Shown piece after piece: positions 53,869 to 63,750 of a DNA stretch of 64,000 nucleotides. The DNA is from an uncultured Albidovulum sp. GTDB taxonomy: Bacteria > Pseudomonadota > Alphaproteobacteria > Rhodobacterales > Rhodobacteraceae. How positions within the stretch are numbered: the first letter of the stretch is position 1; each line of letters starts with the position of its first letter. The translations under genes were made by a program, and so were the position numbers. The stretch is taken from positions 80,957 through 144,956 of the forward strand of contig CAJYAD010000009.1 of NCBI GenBank assembly GCA_913064775.1. Reading direction: 5' to 3'. Under the pieces are notes generated by a model. The model worked only from the letters and a program-made list of their open reading frames with translations. It ran no database searches and had not been told where the DNA came from.

Positions 53869-54912
53869 TTACGACGCTGCCCCGACCATCGCTTCCTTCC
53901 GCGCCCGTGCCGCCTGGGCGGTATCGCCGGCGCGGTAGACGGCCCTCGCGATCTTTTCCCAGATGGGACGGGTCAGGCGATCTCGGCCGATCTCGTCGCC
54001 CGACGGGGCAAGGGAGGCCAGCCGCAGGCCAGGCTGCAGGATGCTGCGTCGGCTTTCGAAGCTGGCATTCAAGTCGGAAAAGCGCCGGACGATCTCGGTA
54101 CTTTCCTCGGGGGTGAAGATCGTGCCGCGCATCTCGGCACCGAACTGGCCGCGCAGCACCGAATCGACCAAGCCTATCAAAGGCCCCGGGGCCACGCCGG
54201 GGCGCGAGATTGCCGCCGCCACCATCGTCGCAAGCGGGTCCGCCGAGACGTTCGAACGCCCCGCACCCTGGCCAAAGGGATTGAGCGCCGATGCCTTCAG
54301 CGGCAAGCCGAGCTGGCGCAGCATCTCGCCCACAACACCACCTTCCGACGCGGCCGCGGCCTCATAGCTCAGGAAGGTCACCTCCTCGGGTTCGAAGACG
54401 GTCTCCAGATGCGCGGCCAGCGCGGCGTAATCCATCCACAACCCGTCCGCAAACCCGCTGCTCAGCGCAGAGCGGATGAAGGCACGCACCTCGGGCGCCG
54501 GGCGATCGCGCGAGATCTGGGAATAGACCGACTGCAGGAACGCCCGCTGGCTGCGCAGCATGCAAATCACCTGAACCGATTCGTAAGGCTCGGAAAGGCG
54601 GCGCAGATCGTCCAGGTCCACCCGACGCGGATGGGCGCGCGAAAATTCTTCGGACGACAGGAAAACGACCCCCTCCTCATCGGCGTAATCCTTGGCGATG
54701 CGGATCCATTCGGCCTCGGGGTCGCCACGCAGGGAATAGGGCCGCGGCATGGGCACCCAGCGCGAGACAAGCCCGTGATGGCCACGGGTCTCGCCCACGA
54801 AAGGGTAGATCAGGCCGTAATCGTGCAGCATCGCCCGATTGTGGAACAGCGTGTCCTGAATCGTGGTGGTCGCGGTCTTGTGCAGACCGATGTGAAGGAC
54901 GAGTCGAGCCAT
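53869..54912 (-). CDS. sulfotransferase-like protein
   Basis: The 347-residue protein starts MARLVLHIGLHKTATTTIQ, where HKTATTTIQ is a good 5'-phosphosulfate-binding loop for PAPS. CMLRSQRAFLQSVYSQ at about 120-135 resembles the 3'-phosphate motif. Family assignment to a broad sulfotransferase group is likely. The start at 54912 lies two bases after the stop of the upstream RgpF/WbsX gene, so it belongs to that operon and may sulfate the exported polysaccharide. The substrate is unknown. Confidence 0.78.
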   Translation of the reverse strand: MARLVLHIGLHKTATTTIQDTLFHNRAMLHDYGLIYPFVGETRGHHGLVSRWVPMPRPYSLRGDPEAEWIRIAKDYADEEGVVFLSSEEFSRAHPRRVDLDDLRRLSEPYESVQVICMLRSQRAFLQSVYSQISRDRPAPEVRAFIRSALSSGFADGLWMDYAALAAHLETVFEPEEVTFLSYEAAAASEGGVVGEMLRQLGLPLKASALNPFGQGAGRSNVSADPLATMVAAAISRPGVAPGPLIGLVDSVLRGQFGAEMRGTIFTPEESTEIVRRFSDLNASFESRRSILQPGLRLASLAPSGDEIGRDRLTRPIWEKIARAVYRAGDTAQAARARKEAMVGAAS

Positions 54913-54914
54913 CT

Positions 54915-57167
54915 CTACCTCTGCGTTGCGCCGGTCCATTGGGCCAGAATGTCGAGGCAGGCACGGCCGTATTGTTCGGACGGCTCCAGCATTGCCTTCT
55001 CGGCCCATTCGTTCCAGGCGTTGATGAACAGCTCTCCACGATAGGAGGCGCCAAGCCGCGCCGCCCCCAGCTGCGAAAGCCAGTGATTGAAACGCGCGGG
55101 ATTGGCGCCATAGGCGATATGGCCGGCCGCGCCGCGTCGCGCGCTGTTGTCCCAGGATGGCATGACCCCGGCGATCAGCCTGTCGGGACGCCCGGCATCG
55201 GCGCGCAGGCTGTTACGGATCACTGCGGCGTAATCGTAGATCAGCCCCTCGAACCCCTTCGCGGGATCAAAGCCCAGCCGATTTCCGCCGGGCCCGCCAA
55301 GCAGGATATCAGGCCCCTGCACCAGCCCGTGCGGAGGCATCTCGATCCAGAAGTCGAAAAGGCTCTGTTCCACCGGATTTTCGCCCCCGACATGGAAGCG
55401 GATGGCGCCCAGTTCCACCTCACCCAGGCCCAGATCACGCCAGGCTGCCCGCAGCCGCGCGACGTTCGCGGCGGGTTCGGGCATGTCCTCGGGGCGGTAG
55501 ATCACGAAGCGCGGACGCGCGCCGCCCGGGCGGGCATAGCGCGGGTCGCTCATGTAGGGCATCAGATCGCGGGCCAGCGCCGCCTCGAACCCCGGGGCAT
55601 AGTTCTGCTCCAGCAGAACCTCGCCCGAGAGACCGTCCCAATTGCGCCGCCAGCTTTCGTTCGCCCAGCACAGATAGAAGGGGAAATCAGTCTCTGTACT
55701 GGCCAAAAGGCGTTCCATCGGCTGGTGCAGCACAGGCTTGCCGTCGAACCAGTAATGGTAGACGCAGAAAGCATCGATCCCGGCATCGCGCGCCAGTTGC
55801 GCCTGCCGCGCCATCACCTCGGTCAGCCGCAGGTCATAGAATCCCAGCTCTCCCGGCAGCATCGGCTGGTGGTGGCCGGGGAATTGAGGCCGCGCCCGGG
55901 TGACCGAGGCCCATTCGGTGAACCCCTTGCCCCACCAGGCGTCGTTTTCCTCGGTCGGGTGGAATTGCGGCAGATAGGCGGCCGAGACAAAGCGCGGCCG
56001 GACCGGCGCGGGCGGCGCGGGCGTCTCGATCAACTGCGAAGTCTGCACGATCGTCATCCCCGCCGCCTGCGCCAGATGCCCCAACGCGCGTTCCACCGCA
56101 TGGGCCAGCGTGCCGTCGACCTGACCGGTTTCAGGCTCGAATATGGCCTGATCCAGCCGCAGACCCTTCAGCATGGCCAGCATCATCGGCTTCATCCAGT
56201 AGATCGACCCAGCCGGAAACGAGAGCGGGAAATCCGCCGCGCGGATCTCGACCCGGCGCAGCAGATGCTCAACCGTGCGGCGATTTGAGCCCCACCAGGC
56301 TTCGCCCTGATATTGCTGCCCGTCGGCGACCCAGAAACCGGCCTGCGGATCGGCCAGGAAGCGGGCCAGCAGATCGGCGGTGTCAGGGCCGGGCAGGATG
56401 CCACCGATCAGATGGCGGCGCCAATGGTCGCCGTCCTGGCGGTGGGGGGATTTCTTGGTGTGCAGCTTGCCGATGGCGCTGTAGCCGTCCAGCAGGCCGG
56501 CATTGGCCAGATGCAGGAAGGGAAAGACGTCGCGCCCGTGATTGGGCATCAGGATCACCCGGGCCTGCGGGTGGCTGCGGGTGATCTGATCGCGCAGGGC
56601 CTCGGTCTGGGCGCCCTTGTGGGTGATGGTGACGAAAAGGTCGTGCTCCAACCCGGCCTCATCGATCGCCTCGGCGATCTCGGGCCACATGTCGTGGTAA
56701 TAGATATGGACGACCAGCGCGATCCGGGCCGTGGCGGGCCGCGACCGCAGCACCGGCGGGCGGATCGGCAGGGTCCGGTCCACCGGCGGCAGGGTCTTGG
56801 TCGGGCGCCGCTCATGCCGGCCGGCGCGCAGGTAGTGGCGGAAGGGCGCCGCCGCCTCGCCCGCAAGGTCGGGATTGAGCGCAAGATAGGCCCGAGGGCA
56901 GAAATCGGGATTTGGACGCAGGCCCATCGCCTCTCCGAACACGGCGTAGTGGCGCTCTGGTGTTGCGCGGAACAACGGATGCAGATGCGGATTGGTCGTG
57001 CAGTAGAAATGCCGATCGAAAAGCCGCGAACGCCGCATTTCGCGCAGGTATCCCCAGCGCCACGGCGCCGGCAGGACAAAGCGCAACAGCAGGCGGGCAC
57101 GGTGCAACCCGCGCCCCCAGGCCGGGGTACGCAGGAAGGTGCGGTCGATCCATCCAATATCGCTCAT
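54915..57167 (-). CDS. polysaccharide-synthesis protein, RgpF plus WbsX domains
   Basis: This 750-residue protein has three parts: an N-terminal region (about 1-140) with FRHYLRAGRHERRP; a rhamnan-synthesis-F-like domain (about 145-390) with HIYYHDMWPEI, PNHGRDVFPFL and KLHTKKSPH; and a glycosyltransferase-like WbsX domain (about 395-745) with AAYLPQFHPTEENDAWWG, YWFDGKP and INAWNEW. Such proteins assemble rhamnan or capsule chains. It sits directly between the export permease (one-base gap) and the sulfotransferase-like gene. Confidence 0.85.
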   Translation of the reverse strand: MSDIGWIDRTFLRTPAWGRGLHRARLLLRFVLPAPWRWGYLREMRRSRLFDRHFYCTTNPHLHPLFRATPERHYAVFGEAMGLRPNPDFCPRAYLALNPDLAGEAAAPFRHYLRAGRHERRPTKTLPPVDRTLPIRPPVLRSRPATARIALVVHIYYHDMWPEIAEAIDEAGLEHDLFVTITHKGAQTEALRDQITRSHPQARVILMPNHGRDVFPFLHLANAGLLDGYSAIGKLHTKKSPHRQDGDHWRRHLIGGILPGPDTADLLARFLADPQAGFWVADGQQYQGEAWWGSNRRTVEHLLRRVEIRAADFPLSFPAGSIYWMKPMMLAMLKGLRLDQAIFEPETGQVDGTLAHAVERALGHLAQAAGMTIVQTSQLIETPAPPAPVRPRFVSAAYLPQFHPTEENDAWWGKGFTEWASVTRARPQFPGHHQPMLPGELGFYDLRLTEVMARQAQLARDAGIDAFCVYHYWFDGKPVLHQPMERLLASTETDFPFYLCWANESWRRNWDGLSGEVLLEQNYAPGFEAALARDLMPYMSDPRYARPGGARPRFVIYRPEDMPEPAANVARLRAAWRDLGLGEVELGAIRFHVGGENPVEQSLFDFWIEMPPHGLVQGPDILLGGPGGNRLGFDPAKGFEGLIYDYAAVIRNSLRADAGRPDRLIAGVMPSWDNSARRGAAGHIAYGANPARFNHWLSQLGAARLGASYRGELFINAWNEWAEKAMLEPSEQYGRACLDILAQWTGATQR

Positions 57168-57168
57168 C

Positions 57169-57987
57169 TCAGCCCTCCGCGGCCATGTTGCGCGACTGTC
57201 GCCTGAGCAGCATCAACCCCGTCGCCAGCAACAGCAGAGACAACAGGTAGACATAGGCCGGCGTGACGAAGGCGGCCGGATAGATCGGGTAGAATCCGGC
57301 CCGCATTTCTGCGGTGACGTGGATCAGCGGGTTGTACCAAAGCACCTCCCGCGCCTGCAGCGGCAGGCCCTCAAACAGAAAGAAGGCGCCCGAAATCAGG
57401 AACAGCGGCCGCGTCACGATCGCCCAGACCCGGGCCCAGGCGGGAAAGGCGGTGGTGAGGTAGCAATTCAGCGTGCCCACCCCGGCGCCCAGCGCCGCCG
57501 CCATGCCCAGCGCATTCAGAATCGCCCAAGGGCCGAGCCACAGCCGCAGATCGAAGACGATGGCGATCCCGAGGATCACCAGATACATCGCCAGCACCTG
57601 TGTCAGGAACGCCAGCACGAAGCGCGCCAGCAGCGCATCGACGAAGCTGACCCGCGGATAGGCCAGCAGCGGTTTCGAATATAGGATCGCCTGCGACAGG
57701 TTCTGCGCGATGGCGTTGTAGATCAGGAAAGGCAGATAGCCGGTGGCGTAGAACAGCGGAAAATTCTCGCCCAGGGGCGGGCGGCGCAGGAAGAAAGTGA
57801 AGACAAGCGTCAGCACCGCAACGCCGCCGATCGGATCTATCAGCGCCCAAAGATAGCCGCCGGGCGAGCGCCCGTAGGTCGTGGCCATCTCGCGCAGCAT
57901 CAGGGCCAGCACGCTACGCGCTAGCGCGAATCGCCGCTTTCCGCTGGAATAGAGCCTGTTTTCCGGCTGAATTGCCGCTATGCGCAC
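57169..57987 (-). CDS. kpsM: capsule export ABC permease, KpsM-like
   Basis: The 272-residue ABC-2 permease has about six membrane helices, an N-terminal cytoplasmic helix (MLREMATTYGRSPGGYLWALIDP) typical of KpsM/Wzm, and a Pro-Ala-rich loop before the last helix. It should pair with the KpsT ATPase encoded at 59367-60026. It is divergent from kpsE-kpsT across a 102-base gap that must hold both promoters, so export and synthesis genes are probably coregulated. Confidence 0.86.
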   Translation of the reverse strand: MRIAAIQPENRLYSSGKRRFALARSVLALMLREMATTYGRSPGGYLWALIDPIGGVAVLTLVFTFFLRRPPLGENFPLFYATGYLPFLIYNAIAQNLSQAILYSKPLLAYPRVSFVDALLARFVLAFLTQVLAMYLVILGIAIVFDLRLWLGPWAILNALGMAAALGAGVGTLNCYLTTAFPAWARVWAIVTRPLFLISGAFFLFEGLPLQAREVLWYNPLIHVTAEMRAGFYPIYPAAFVTPAYVYLLSLLLLATGLMLLRRQSRNMAAEG

Positions 57988-58089
57988 GCTTTCCTCCCTT
58001 CCACGCCGGGGGCCATCCTGACCGTCAGGGCCGACACTGGGGCAAAGCGGTTAAAGAAGGTTCAATCCTTCCGTGGTGAATTGGCGTTC

Positions 58090-59370
58090 ATGACGATCTC
58101 CGACACCCCTCTCGCCAAATCCCCGCCCGTGGCGCGCCGCAAGCCGCCGAAAAAGGCACCGAAGCAGGCGCCGCAACAGGCCCCGGCCCCGATGCCGCGT
58201 GTGCTGCAGGCCACTCCGGCCGGCCCGCCGACGCTGCGTCCCGTGGCCCGCCCCGCCCGGCCGCGGCTGCGCCACAAGGGGCTGCTTGCCAGCTTCGTGC
58301 TGGTCGTTCTGCTGCCGGTGCTGATCGCCGGGGCCTATCTGTGGAAGGTGGCCGCGGATCAATACGGCTCTACCGTGGGCTTTGCGGTGCGTACCGAACA
58401 GATGCGCTCGTCCCTGGATCTGCTGGGCGGGCTTTCGGCGCTGGCCGGCGGGGCGTCCTCATCGTCCGACATGGATATCCTCTACCAGTTCATCCAGAGC
58501 CAGGAGATGGTGCGTGCCGTCGACAAGCGGGTGAACCTGCGCGCCCTCTGGTCACCCGCCCACGCGACCGATCCGATCTTCGGCCTCGACCCGCGCGCCC
58601 GGATCGAGGGGCTGACGGAATACTGGAACCGCATGATCAGCCTCTCCTACGATCCCGCCACCGGGTTGATGGAGCTGACCGCCCGCGCCTTCACCGCCGC
58701 CGACGCCCAGCACATCGCCCGCGCGATTTTCGAAGAAAGCCACCGCCGCATCAACGCGCTGTCCGACATCGCGCGCGAGGATACCACCCGCTACGCGCGG
58801 CAGGAGCTGGAGACCGCCAAGACCCGTCTGAAAGCCGCGCGCGAGGCGTTGACAGCCTTTCGCATGCGCAGCCGCATGGTGGACCCGGCGGCCGATATAC
58901 AGGGCAAGATGGGCTTGCTGAACTCCTTGCAAGCGCAGTTGGCGCAGGCGTTGATCGATCTGGACTTGCTGCGTGAGAATACCAAGAAGGGCGATCTGCG
59001 CATCAGCCAATCGGAGCGCCGCATCGCCCTGATCCGCAAGCGCATGGAAGAAGAGCGCAATCGCTTCAGCGCCACCGGCACGGGCCCCTCGGGCGAGAAT
59101 TACGCCCAGCTCGTGTCGGGGTATGAGCGGCTCTCGGCCGATCAGGATTTCGCCGAGCGCGCCTATACCTCGGCGCTGGCGGCCTATGACATGGCACTGT
59201 CGCAGGCGCAGCAGCAATCGCGCTATCTGGCGGCCTATATCCGGCCGACGTTGGCCGACGCGCCGCAATATCCGCGCCGTTCGATGCTTTTGAACATGCT
59301 GGCGGCCTTTCTGCTGCTGGGTTGGGCGGTGGCGGCGCTGATCTATTATTCGGTGCGGGACCGGCGATGA
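58090..59370 (+). CDS. kpsE: capsule export inner-membrane protein, KpsE-like
   Basis: The 426-residue polysaccharide co-polymerase has a cytoplasmic Pro/Lys/Ala-rich N-tail (about 1-62), a membrane helix (64-86), a large periplasmic part with coiled coil (about 205-300, YARQELETAKTRLKAAREAL), and a C-terminal membrane helix (about 400-420). This is the KpsE/CtrB/BexC plan that links the ABC exporter to the outer-membrane Wza/KpsD channel. I chose ATG 58090 over TTG 58081. The stop overlaps kpsT as ATGA. The basic disordered N-tail is longer than usual. Confidence 0.87.
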   Translation: MTISDTPLAKSPPVARRKPPKKAPKQAPQQAPAPMPRVLQATPAGPPTLRPVARPARPRLRHKGLLASFVLVVLLPVLIAGAYLWKVAADQYGSTVGFAVRTEQMRSSLDLLGGLSALAGGASSSSDMDILYQFIQSQEMVRAVDKRVNLRALWSPAHATDPIFGLDPRARIEGLTEYWNRMISLSYDPATGLMELTARAFTAADAQHIARAIFEESHRRINALSDIAREDTTRYARQELETAKTRLKAAREALTAFRMRSRMVDPAADIQGKMGLLNSLQAQLAQALIDLDLLRENTKKGDLRISQSERRIALIRKRMEEERNRFSATGTGPSGENYAQLVSGYERLSADQDFAERAYTSALAAYDMALSQAQQQSRYLAAYIRPTLADAPQYPRRSMLLNMLAAFLLLGWAVAALIYYSVRDRR

Positions 59371-60026
59371 TTCAACTGGTGGAGCTAAGCAAATCCTACC
59401 GCGTCCGGGGCCGCCGCCATGTGGTGGCCGACCGAATCACCGCAACTTTCCCGGCCGGGGCGTCGGTGGCGCTTCTGGGGCGCAACGGGGCGGGGAAAAG
59501 TTCGCTTCTGAAGATGATCGCCGGCACGATGGAGCCGACATCGGGCCAGATCCTGGCGCAGGGGTCGGTGTCTTATCCGGTGGGCTTCGCGGGGTCGTTC
59601 CACGGCGATCTGAGCGGCGCGCAGAACGTGCGTTTCGTGGCCCGCATCTATGGCGTCGACAGTGACGAACTGGTCGATTTCGTCGCCGATTTCGCCGAAC
59701 TGGGCCAGCATTTCCATGAACCCTTCCGCACTTATTCCTCGGGGATGCGGGCCCGGCTAAGCTTTGGCACCTCAATGGGGCTGCCCTTCGATCACTACCT
59801 GATCGATGAGGTCACCAGCGTCGGCGACGCCCGTTTCCGCAAGAAGAGCGAGCGGATGCTGCGCGACCGGCTGCGCAGTGCCGGGGCAATCTATGTGTCG
59901 CATTCGCTGGGCCAGGTTCGCAAGCTGTGCACCCGCGGCGCGGTGCTGGAGGCCGGGCAACTGACCTGGCACGAAACCCTGCGCGAGGCGATCCTTCACC
60001 ATCAGCGCAACCTGACCCGGGGGTAA
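59367..60026 (+). CDS. kpsT: capsule export ABC ATPase, KpsT-like
   Basis: The 219-residue ATPase has Walker A GRNGAGKS at 38-45, the signature YSSGMRARL at 123-131, and Walker B with Asp147-Glu148 in YLIDEVTSVGD. The short length and late HSLGQVRKLC match KpsT/CtrD of capsule exporters. It is coupled to kpsE and should power the KpsM-like permease opposite. It may also serve the orphan permease at 38231. Confidence 0.93.
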   Translation: MIQLVELSKSYRVRGRRHVVADRITATFPAGASVALLGRNGAGKSSLLKMIAGTMEPTSGQILAQGSVSYPVGFAGSFHGDLSGAQNVRFVARIYGVDSDELVDFVADFAELGQHFHEPFRTYSSGMRARLSFGTSMGLPFDHYLIDEVTSVGDARFRKKSERMLRDRLRSAGAIYVSHSLGQVRKLCTRGAVLEAGQLTWHETLREAILHHQRNLTRG

Positions 60027-60057
60027 GCCGCGCTCCGCCGTATCAGTGTCGATTCCG

Positions 60058-60072
60058 CCGTGTCAGGCACGG
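60058..60072. terminator. weak hairpin between convergent kpsT and RTX genes
   Basis: CCGTG-TCAGG-CACGG has a 5-bp stem and 5-nt loop; no strong T tract follows. Confidence 0.35.
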
Positions 60073-60077
60073 ATTCG

Positions 60078-62642
60078 TCACCCGAAGATCACGATCTGCG
60101 CCTCCAGCCCGGTGAAGTCATGCAAGCCCGCCAGCAGCACTTCGGTGCCGTCGGCGAAGACGAAATCCAGCCCCTGCGCCGTGTCCTGCGCCAGCGCCAG
60201 CACGGCCCCCGCATCCGCTGCGCCAAGCCCGATGTTGACGTAGAACTGATCGCCCTCGGCCACGCTGAAATCACCGATCGTGTCGCTGCCGTAGCCGGGA
60301 TTGAAGACGAACCAGTCGTCGCCAGCGTTGCCGACCATGTAATCATTGCCGGTACCGCCGACGATCTTGTCGCGCCCGTCGCCGCCCGCCAGCCGGTCAT
60401 GCGCGGAATTGCCCACGATGGTGTCGTTGCCCGCCCCGCCGACCAGAAAATCCGACCCCGCATTGCCGATCAGCCGCGACGCCCCGGGCCCGTCCATCAC
60501 CGTATCGGCCCCGGCGCCAGCGAACAACTTGTTGTTGCCAAGGGTCGCGACGATGCGGTCGTTGCCGGCCTCGCCCAGGATCCGGTCATTGCCCTGGCCG
60601 CCGTAAAGCACGTCATGGCCGTCGCCGCCGCGCAGCGTGTCGCTGCCATAGCCGCCGTCCATCGTGTCGTTGCCCGCATCGCCGCGCAGCATGTCGCGAC
60701 CACCCAGCCCCATCAGGAAATCGTCGCCCTCGCGGCCAACCAGGGTATTCGCATCCGCCGTGCCGCGCAGATCATCGGCATGGGGCGAGCCCAGCACCAC
60801 CTCGATCCCCGAATAGCTGTCGCCCGCGGCATCGCCGGTATTCGTGTCGGGCGCCTTCAGATTGACCCTCACCCCCGAGGTCGCGCCATAGTAGCTTGCC
60901 ACATCCGACAGCCCGTCGCCGCCGATCAGCCAATCGGCACCCGCCCCGCCTTCGAGCGTGTCGTTGCCGAGACCGCCGTCCAGCGTATCGATGCCGGCGC
61001 CGCCGCGCAGAAGATCGTTGCCGCCCAGACCGGTGAGTGCCGCGCCGCCATCGCCGCCGGTCAGAACATCCGCCCCCTCGGTGCCCGTAGTCGGGGTCGA
61101 CCCGTCGCCCGATCCGCCGCTGACCGTCGCGTCGGACAGCACCACCGATTCGTCCGAGGCATTGCCCAGATAGACGCGATCCAGATCCGCCACAGCGGCA
61201 TCGTTGAAATCGGCCTCGGTCAGCGCGCCGCCGGTGCTGCTGCGCACATCGATCCACCAATCGCCATAGCTCAGCCGCGCGCCCCAGCTTTGCTGCGCCA
61301 CGCTCAGCTGCGCGACCCCGTGGAACAGCGGCAGCGTCGACAGATCAAGCCGATCCACCCCCTGCTGATAATCCAGAACCGTGCCCAGTTGACCGCTGAC
61401 CAGCGCCGCCTCGGGGCGGAACACGAAAAGATCGGCGCCGGCATTGCCGCGCAGGCTGTTGGCGCCGTCCCCGGCGATCAGGATGTCAGCGCCGCTGCCG
61501 CCCGAAACCGTCACCGCCCCGGGCGCCCCCCGGATCACCGATCCCAATTCATCCGTCGCCAGCGTCAGATGCGCGATCCCCGGCTCGGTCGTCGAGGCCG
61601 CGAAAAGGTTCAGCACCCCGCCCGAGGCCGCCAGATCCACCGCCTGCACCGTGGCCAGCGCGCGGGTCGCGGTATCCTCCACCGAGCCCAGATGCGCCAG
61701 TCGCCCGCCCGGCGTCAGGGCAAACAGGCTTAGCCCGTCATCGGCGCCGCCGGCCAGCACATAGACATGCCCCCCCGCCTCGGTCACGCTCAGCGACGTC
61801 GCGCCGCCGAACCGGGTGGCAAGGCTATCAAGCACCTGATCCACCGGCGTCAGCCCGCCATCGGTGCCGATTCTGGCCACCGTCAGGCTGGAACTGCCCG
61901 CCGAGGCGATCAGCGCATAGCTGATCCCGTCCATCTGGACTGTCTCGATCGCGGTCGGATCGGCGATACCCAGGCCCGAGGTCAGCCCGATCTGATCGGC
62001 CAGTTGCAGGCGGCCATCCGCGCCCAGGCCATAGCTCATCACCACATCGGCGCCGGCGACTCCGACCAGCAGATACTCACTCGTGCCGATCGTGACCCCG
62101 GTAACCGCAGTGATTCCACCGCCCCGGTTCAGGCCGGTCTGGGCCATCACATCCACCGCGTCCTGCTGCACCAGCAGCCCGGCCCCATCGCGGCCAAAGC
62201 TGCGCAGCATGGCGCCATCGGCCTCGGCCAGCGCGACATGCCCGCCCAGTTGCACCCCAAGCCCCGGCGTTTCCGTCAGGCCCAGATCCGGCGTCAGATC
62301 CACCCGCGCCGGCCCCAGCACCCCGTCCGAGGCAAGCTGCACCGCGCTGACCGTCGGGCCCTGGCGCCCCAGCGCGACCAGCCCCTCGGCGCCACCGTCA
62401 AGATCCACCTTCATCAGCCGCGTGGTCGTCGGCAGGAGGGAACCTGCGCCAAAGGGCAGCTGGTTCAGCGCGCTGACCGTCCCGTTCGTGCCGATCCGAT
62501 AGGCGGCCAGCCCGCCGTCGGGTCCGGTCGCCGAATAAAGCGTCAGTCCGCCACTGCTGTTCAGAATCGAAAAGTCAGTGATTCCTGCGGACATGACGCT
62601 GGGATCCGCCGCGATAGTCGCGGCATATACGATTCCCACCAC
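60078..62642 (-). CDS. RTX (hemolysin-type calcium-binding) repeat protein with N-terminal propeller-like domain
   Basis: The 854-residue secreted protein starts with a long region (about 1-375) of repeating strands that resembles a beta-propeller of the lactonase type (GADGRLQLADQ, GTDGGLTPVDQ). RTX-like GGxGxDxLxG nonapeptides follow at about 380-410 and densely at about 520-790, then a C-terminal domain ending LHDFTGLEAQIVIFG. RTX repeats fold with Ca2+ after type I secretion through an uncleaved C-terminal signal. No type I transporter genes are in the window. The start is one of two adjacent GTGs (62642 or 62639, AAAGGGG upstream). It lies inside the capsule locus, between convergent kpsT and kdsA. 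Confidence 0.85.
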   Translation of the reverse strand: MVGIVYAATIAADPSVMSAGITDFSILNSSGGLTLYSATGPDGGLAAYRIGTNGTVSALNQLPFGAGSLLPTTTRLMKVDLDGGAEGLVALGRQGPTVSAVQLASDGVLGPARVDLTPDLGLTETPGLGVQLGGHVALAEADGAMLRSFGRDGAGLLVQQDAVDVMAQTGLNRGGGITAVTGVTIGTSEYLLVGVAGADVVMSYGLGADGRLQLADQIGLTSGLGIADPTAIETVQMDGISYALIASAGSSSLTVARIGTDGGLTPVDQVLDSLATRFGGATSLSVTEAGGHVYVLAGGADDGLSLFALTPGGRLAHLGSVEDTATRALATVQAVDLAASGGVLNLFAASTTEPGIAHLTLATDELGSVIRGAPGAVTVSGGSGADILIAGDGANSLRGNAGADLFVFRPEAALVSGQLGTVLDYQQGVDRLDLSTLPLFHGVAQLSVAQQSWGARLSYGDWWIDVRSSTGGALTEADFNDAAVADLDRVYLGNASDESVVLSDATVSGGSGDGSTPTTGTEGADVLTGGDGGAALTGLGGNDLLRGGAGIDTLDGGLGNDTLEGGAGADWLIGGDGLSDVASYYGATSGVRVNLKAPDTNTGDAAGDSYSGIEVVLGSPHADDLRGTADANTLVGREGDDFLMGLGGRDMLRGDAGNDTMDGGYGSDTLRGGDGHDVLYGGQGNDRILGEAGNDRIVATLGNNKLFAGAGADTVMDGPGASRLIGNAGSDFLVGGAGNDTIVGNSAHDRLAGGDGRDKIVGGTGNDYMVGNAGDDWFVFNPGYGSDTIGDFSVAEGDQFYVNIGLGAADAGAVLALAQDTAQGLDFVFADGTEVLLAGLHDFTGLEAQIVIFG

Positions 62643-62816
62643 ATCACCCCTTTACACCCTGCACCCCCGTGCAACCCCCTTTGTGACAGAGCGAGGTTTC
62701 CGAGCGGTCAACAGCACCGCCGTCGCAGGGGTGGAAATCACAAGGTTTCGTCTAAAATGCCCCCGGATGGCGCGGGATGGCCCGGCGGAACACACGGCGG
62801 CGGGGCGGTGGGGCGG
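62643..62816. other. intergenic region kdsA-RTX
   Basis: The 174 bases hold the upstream region of the RTX gene. TTGACC on the minus strand has only a poor -10 17 bases downstream. No clear terminator of kdsA is seen. Confidence 0.35.
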
Positions 62817-63686
<870 letters not shown>

Positions 63687-63750
63687 TCAAGGGCTGGCTC
63701 TTCCCTAGGCGATCACGGGACGGCAAACAATGGCCCGGCACCACCCCGTC

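Noticed and set aside
52831..55044. 737-codon plus-strand open frame opposite the GT2 and sulfotransferase-like genes
   Set aside because: Antisense shadow; the opposite strand has SDDGSTD and HKTATTT motifs, whereas this frame has none.
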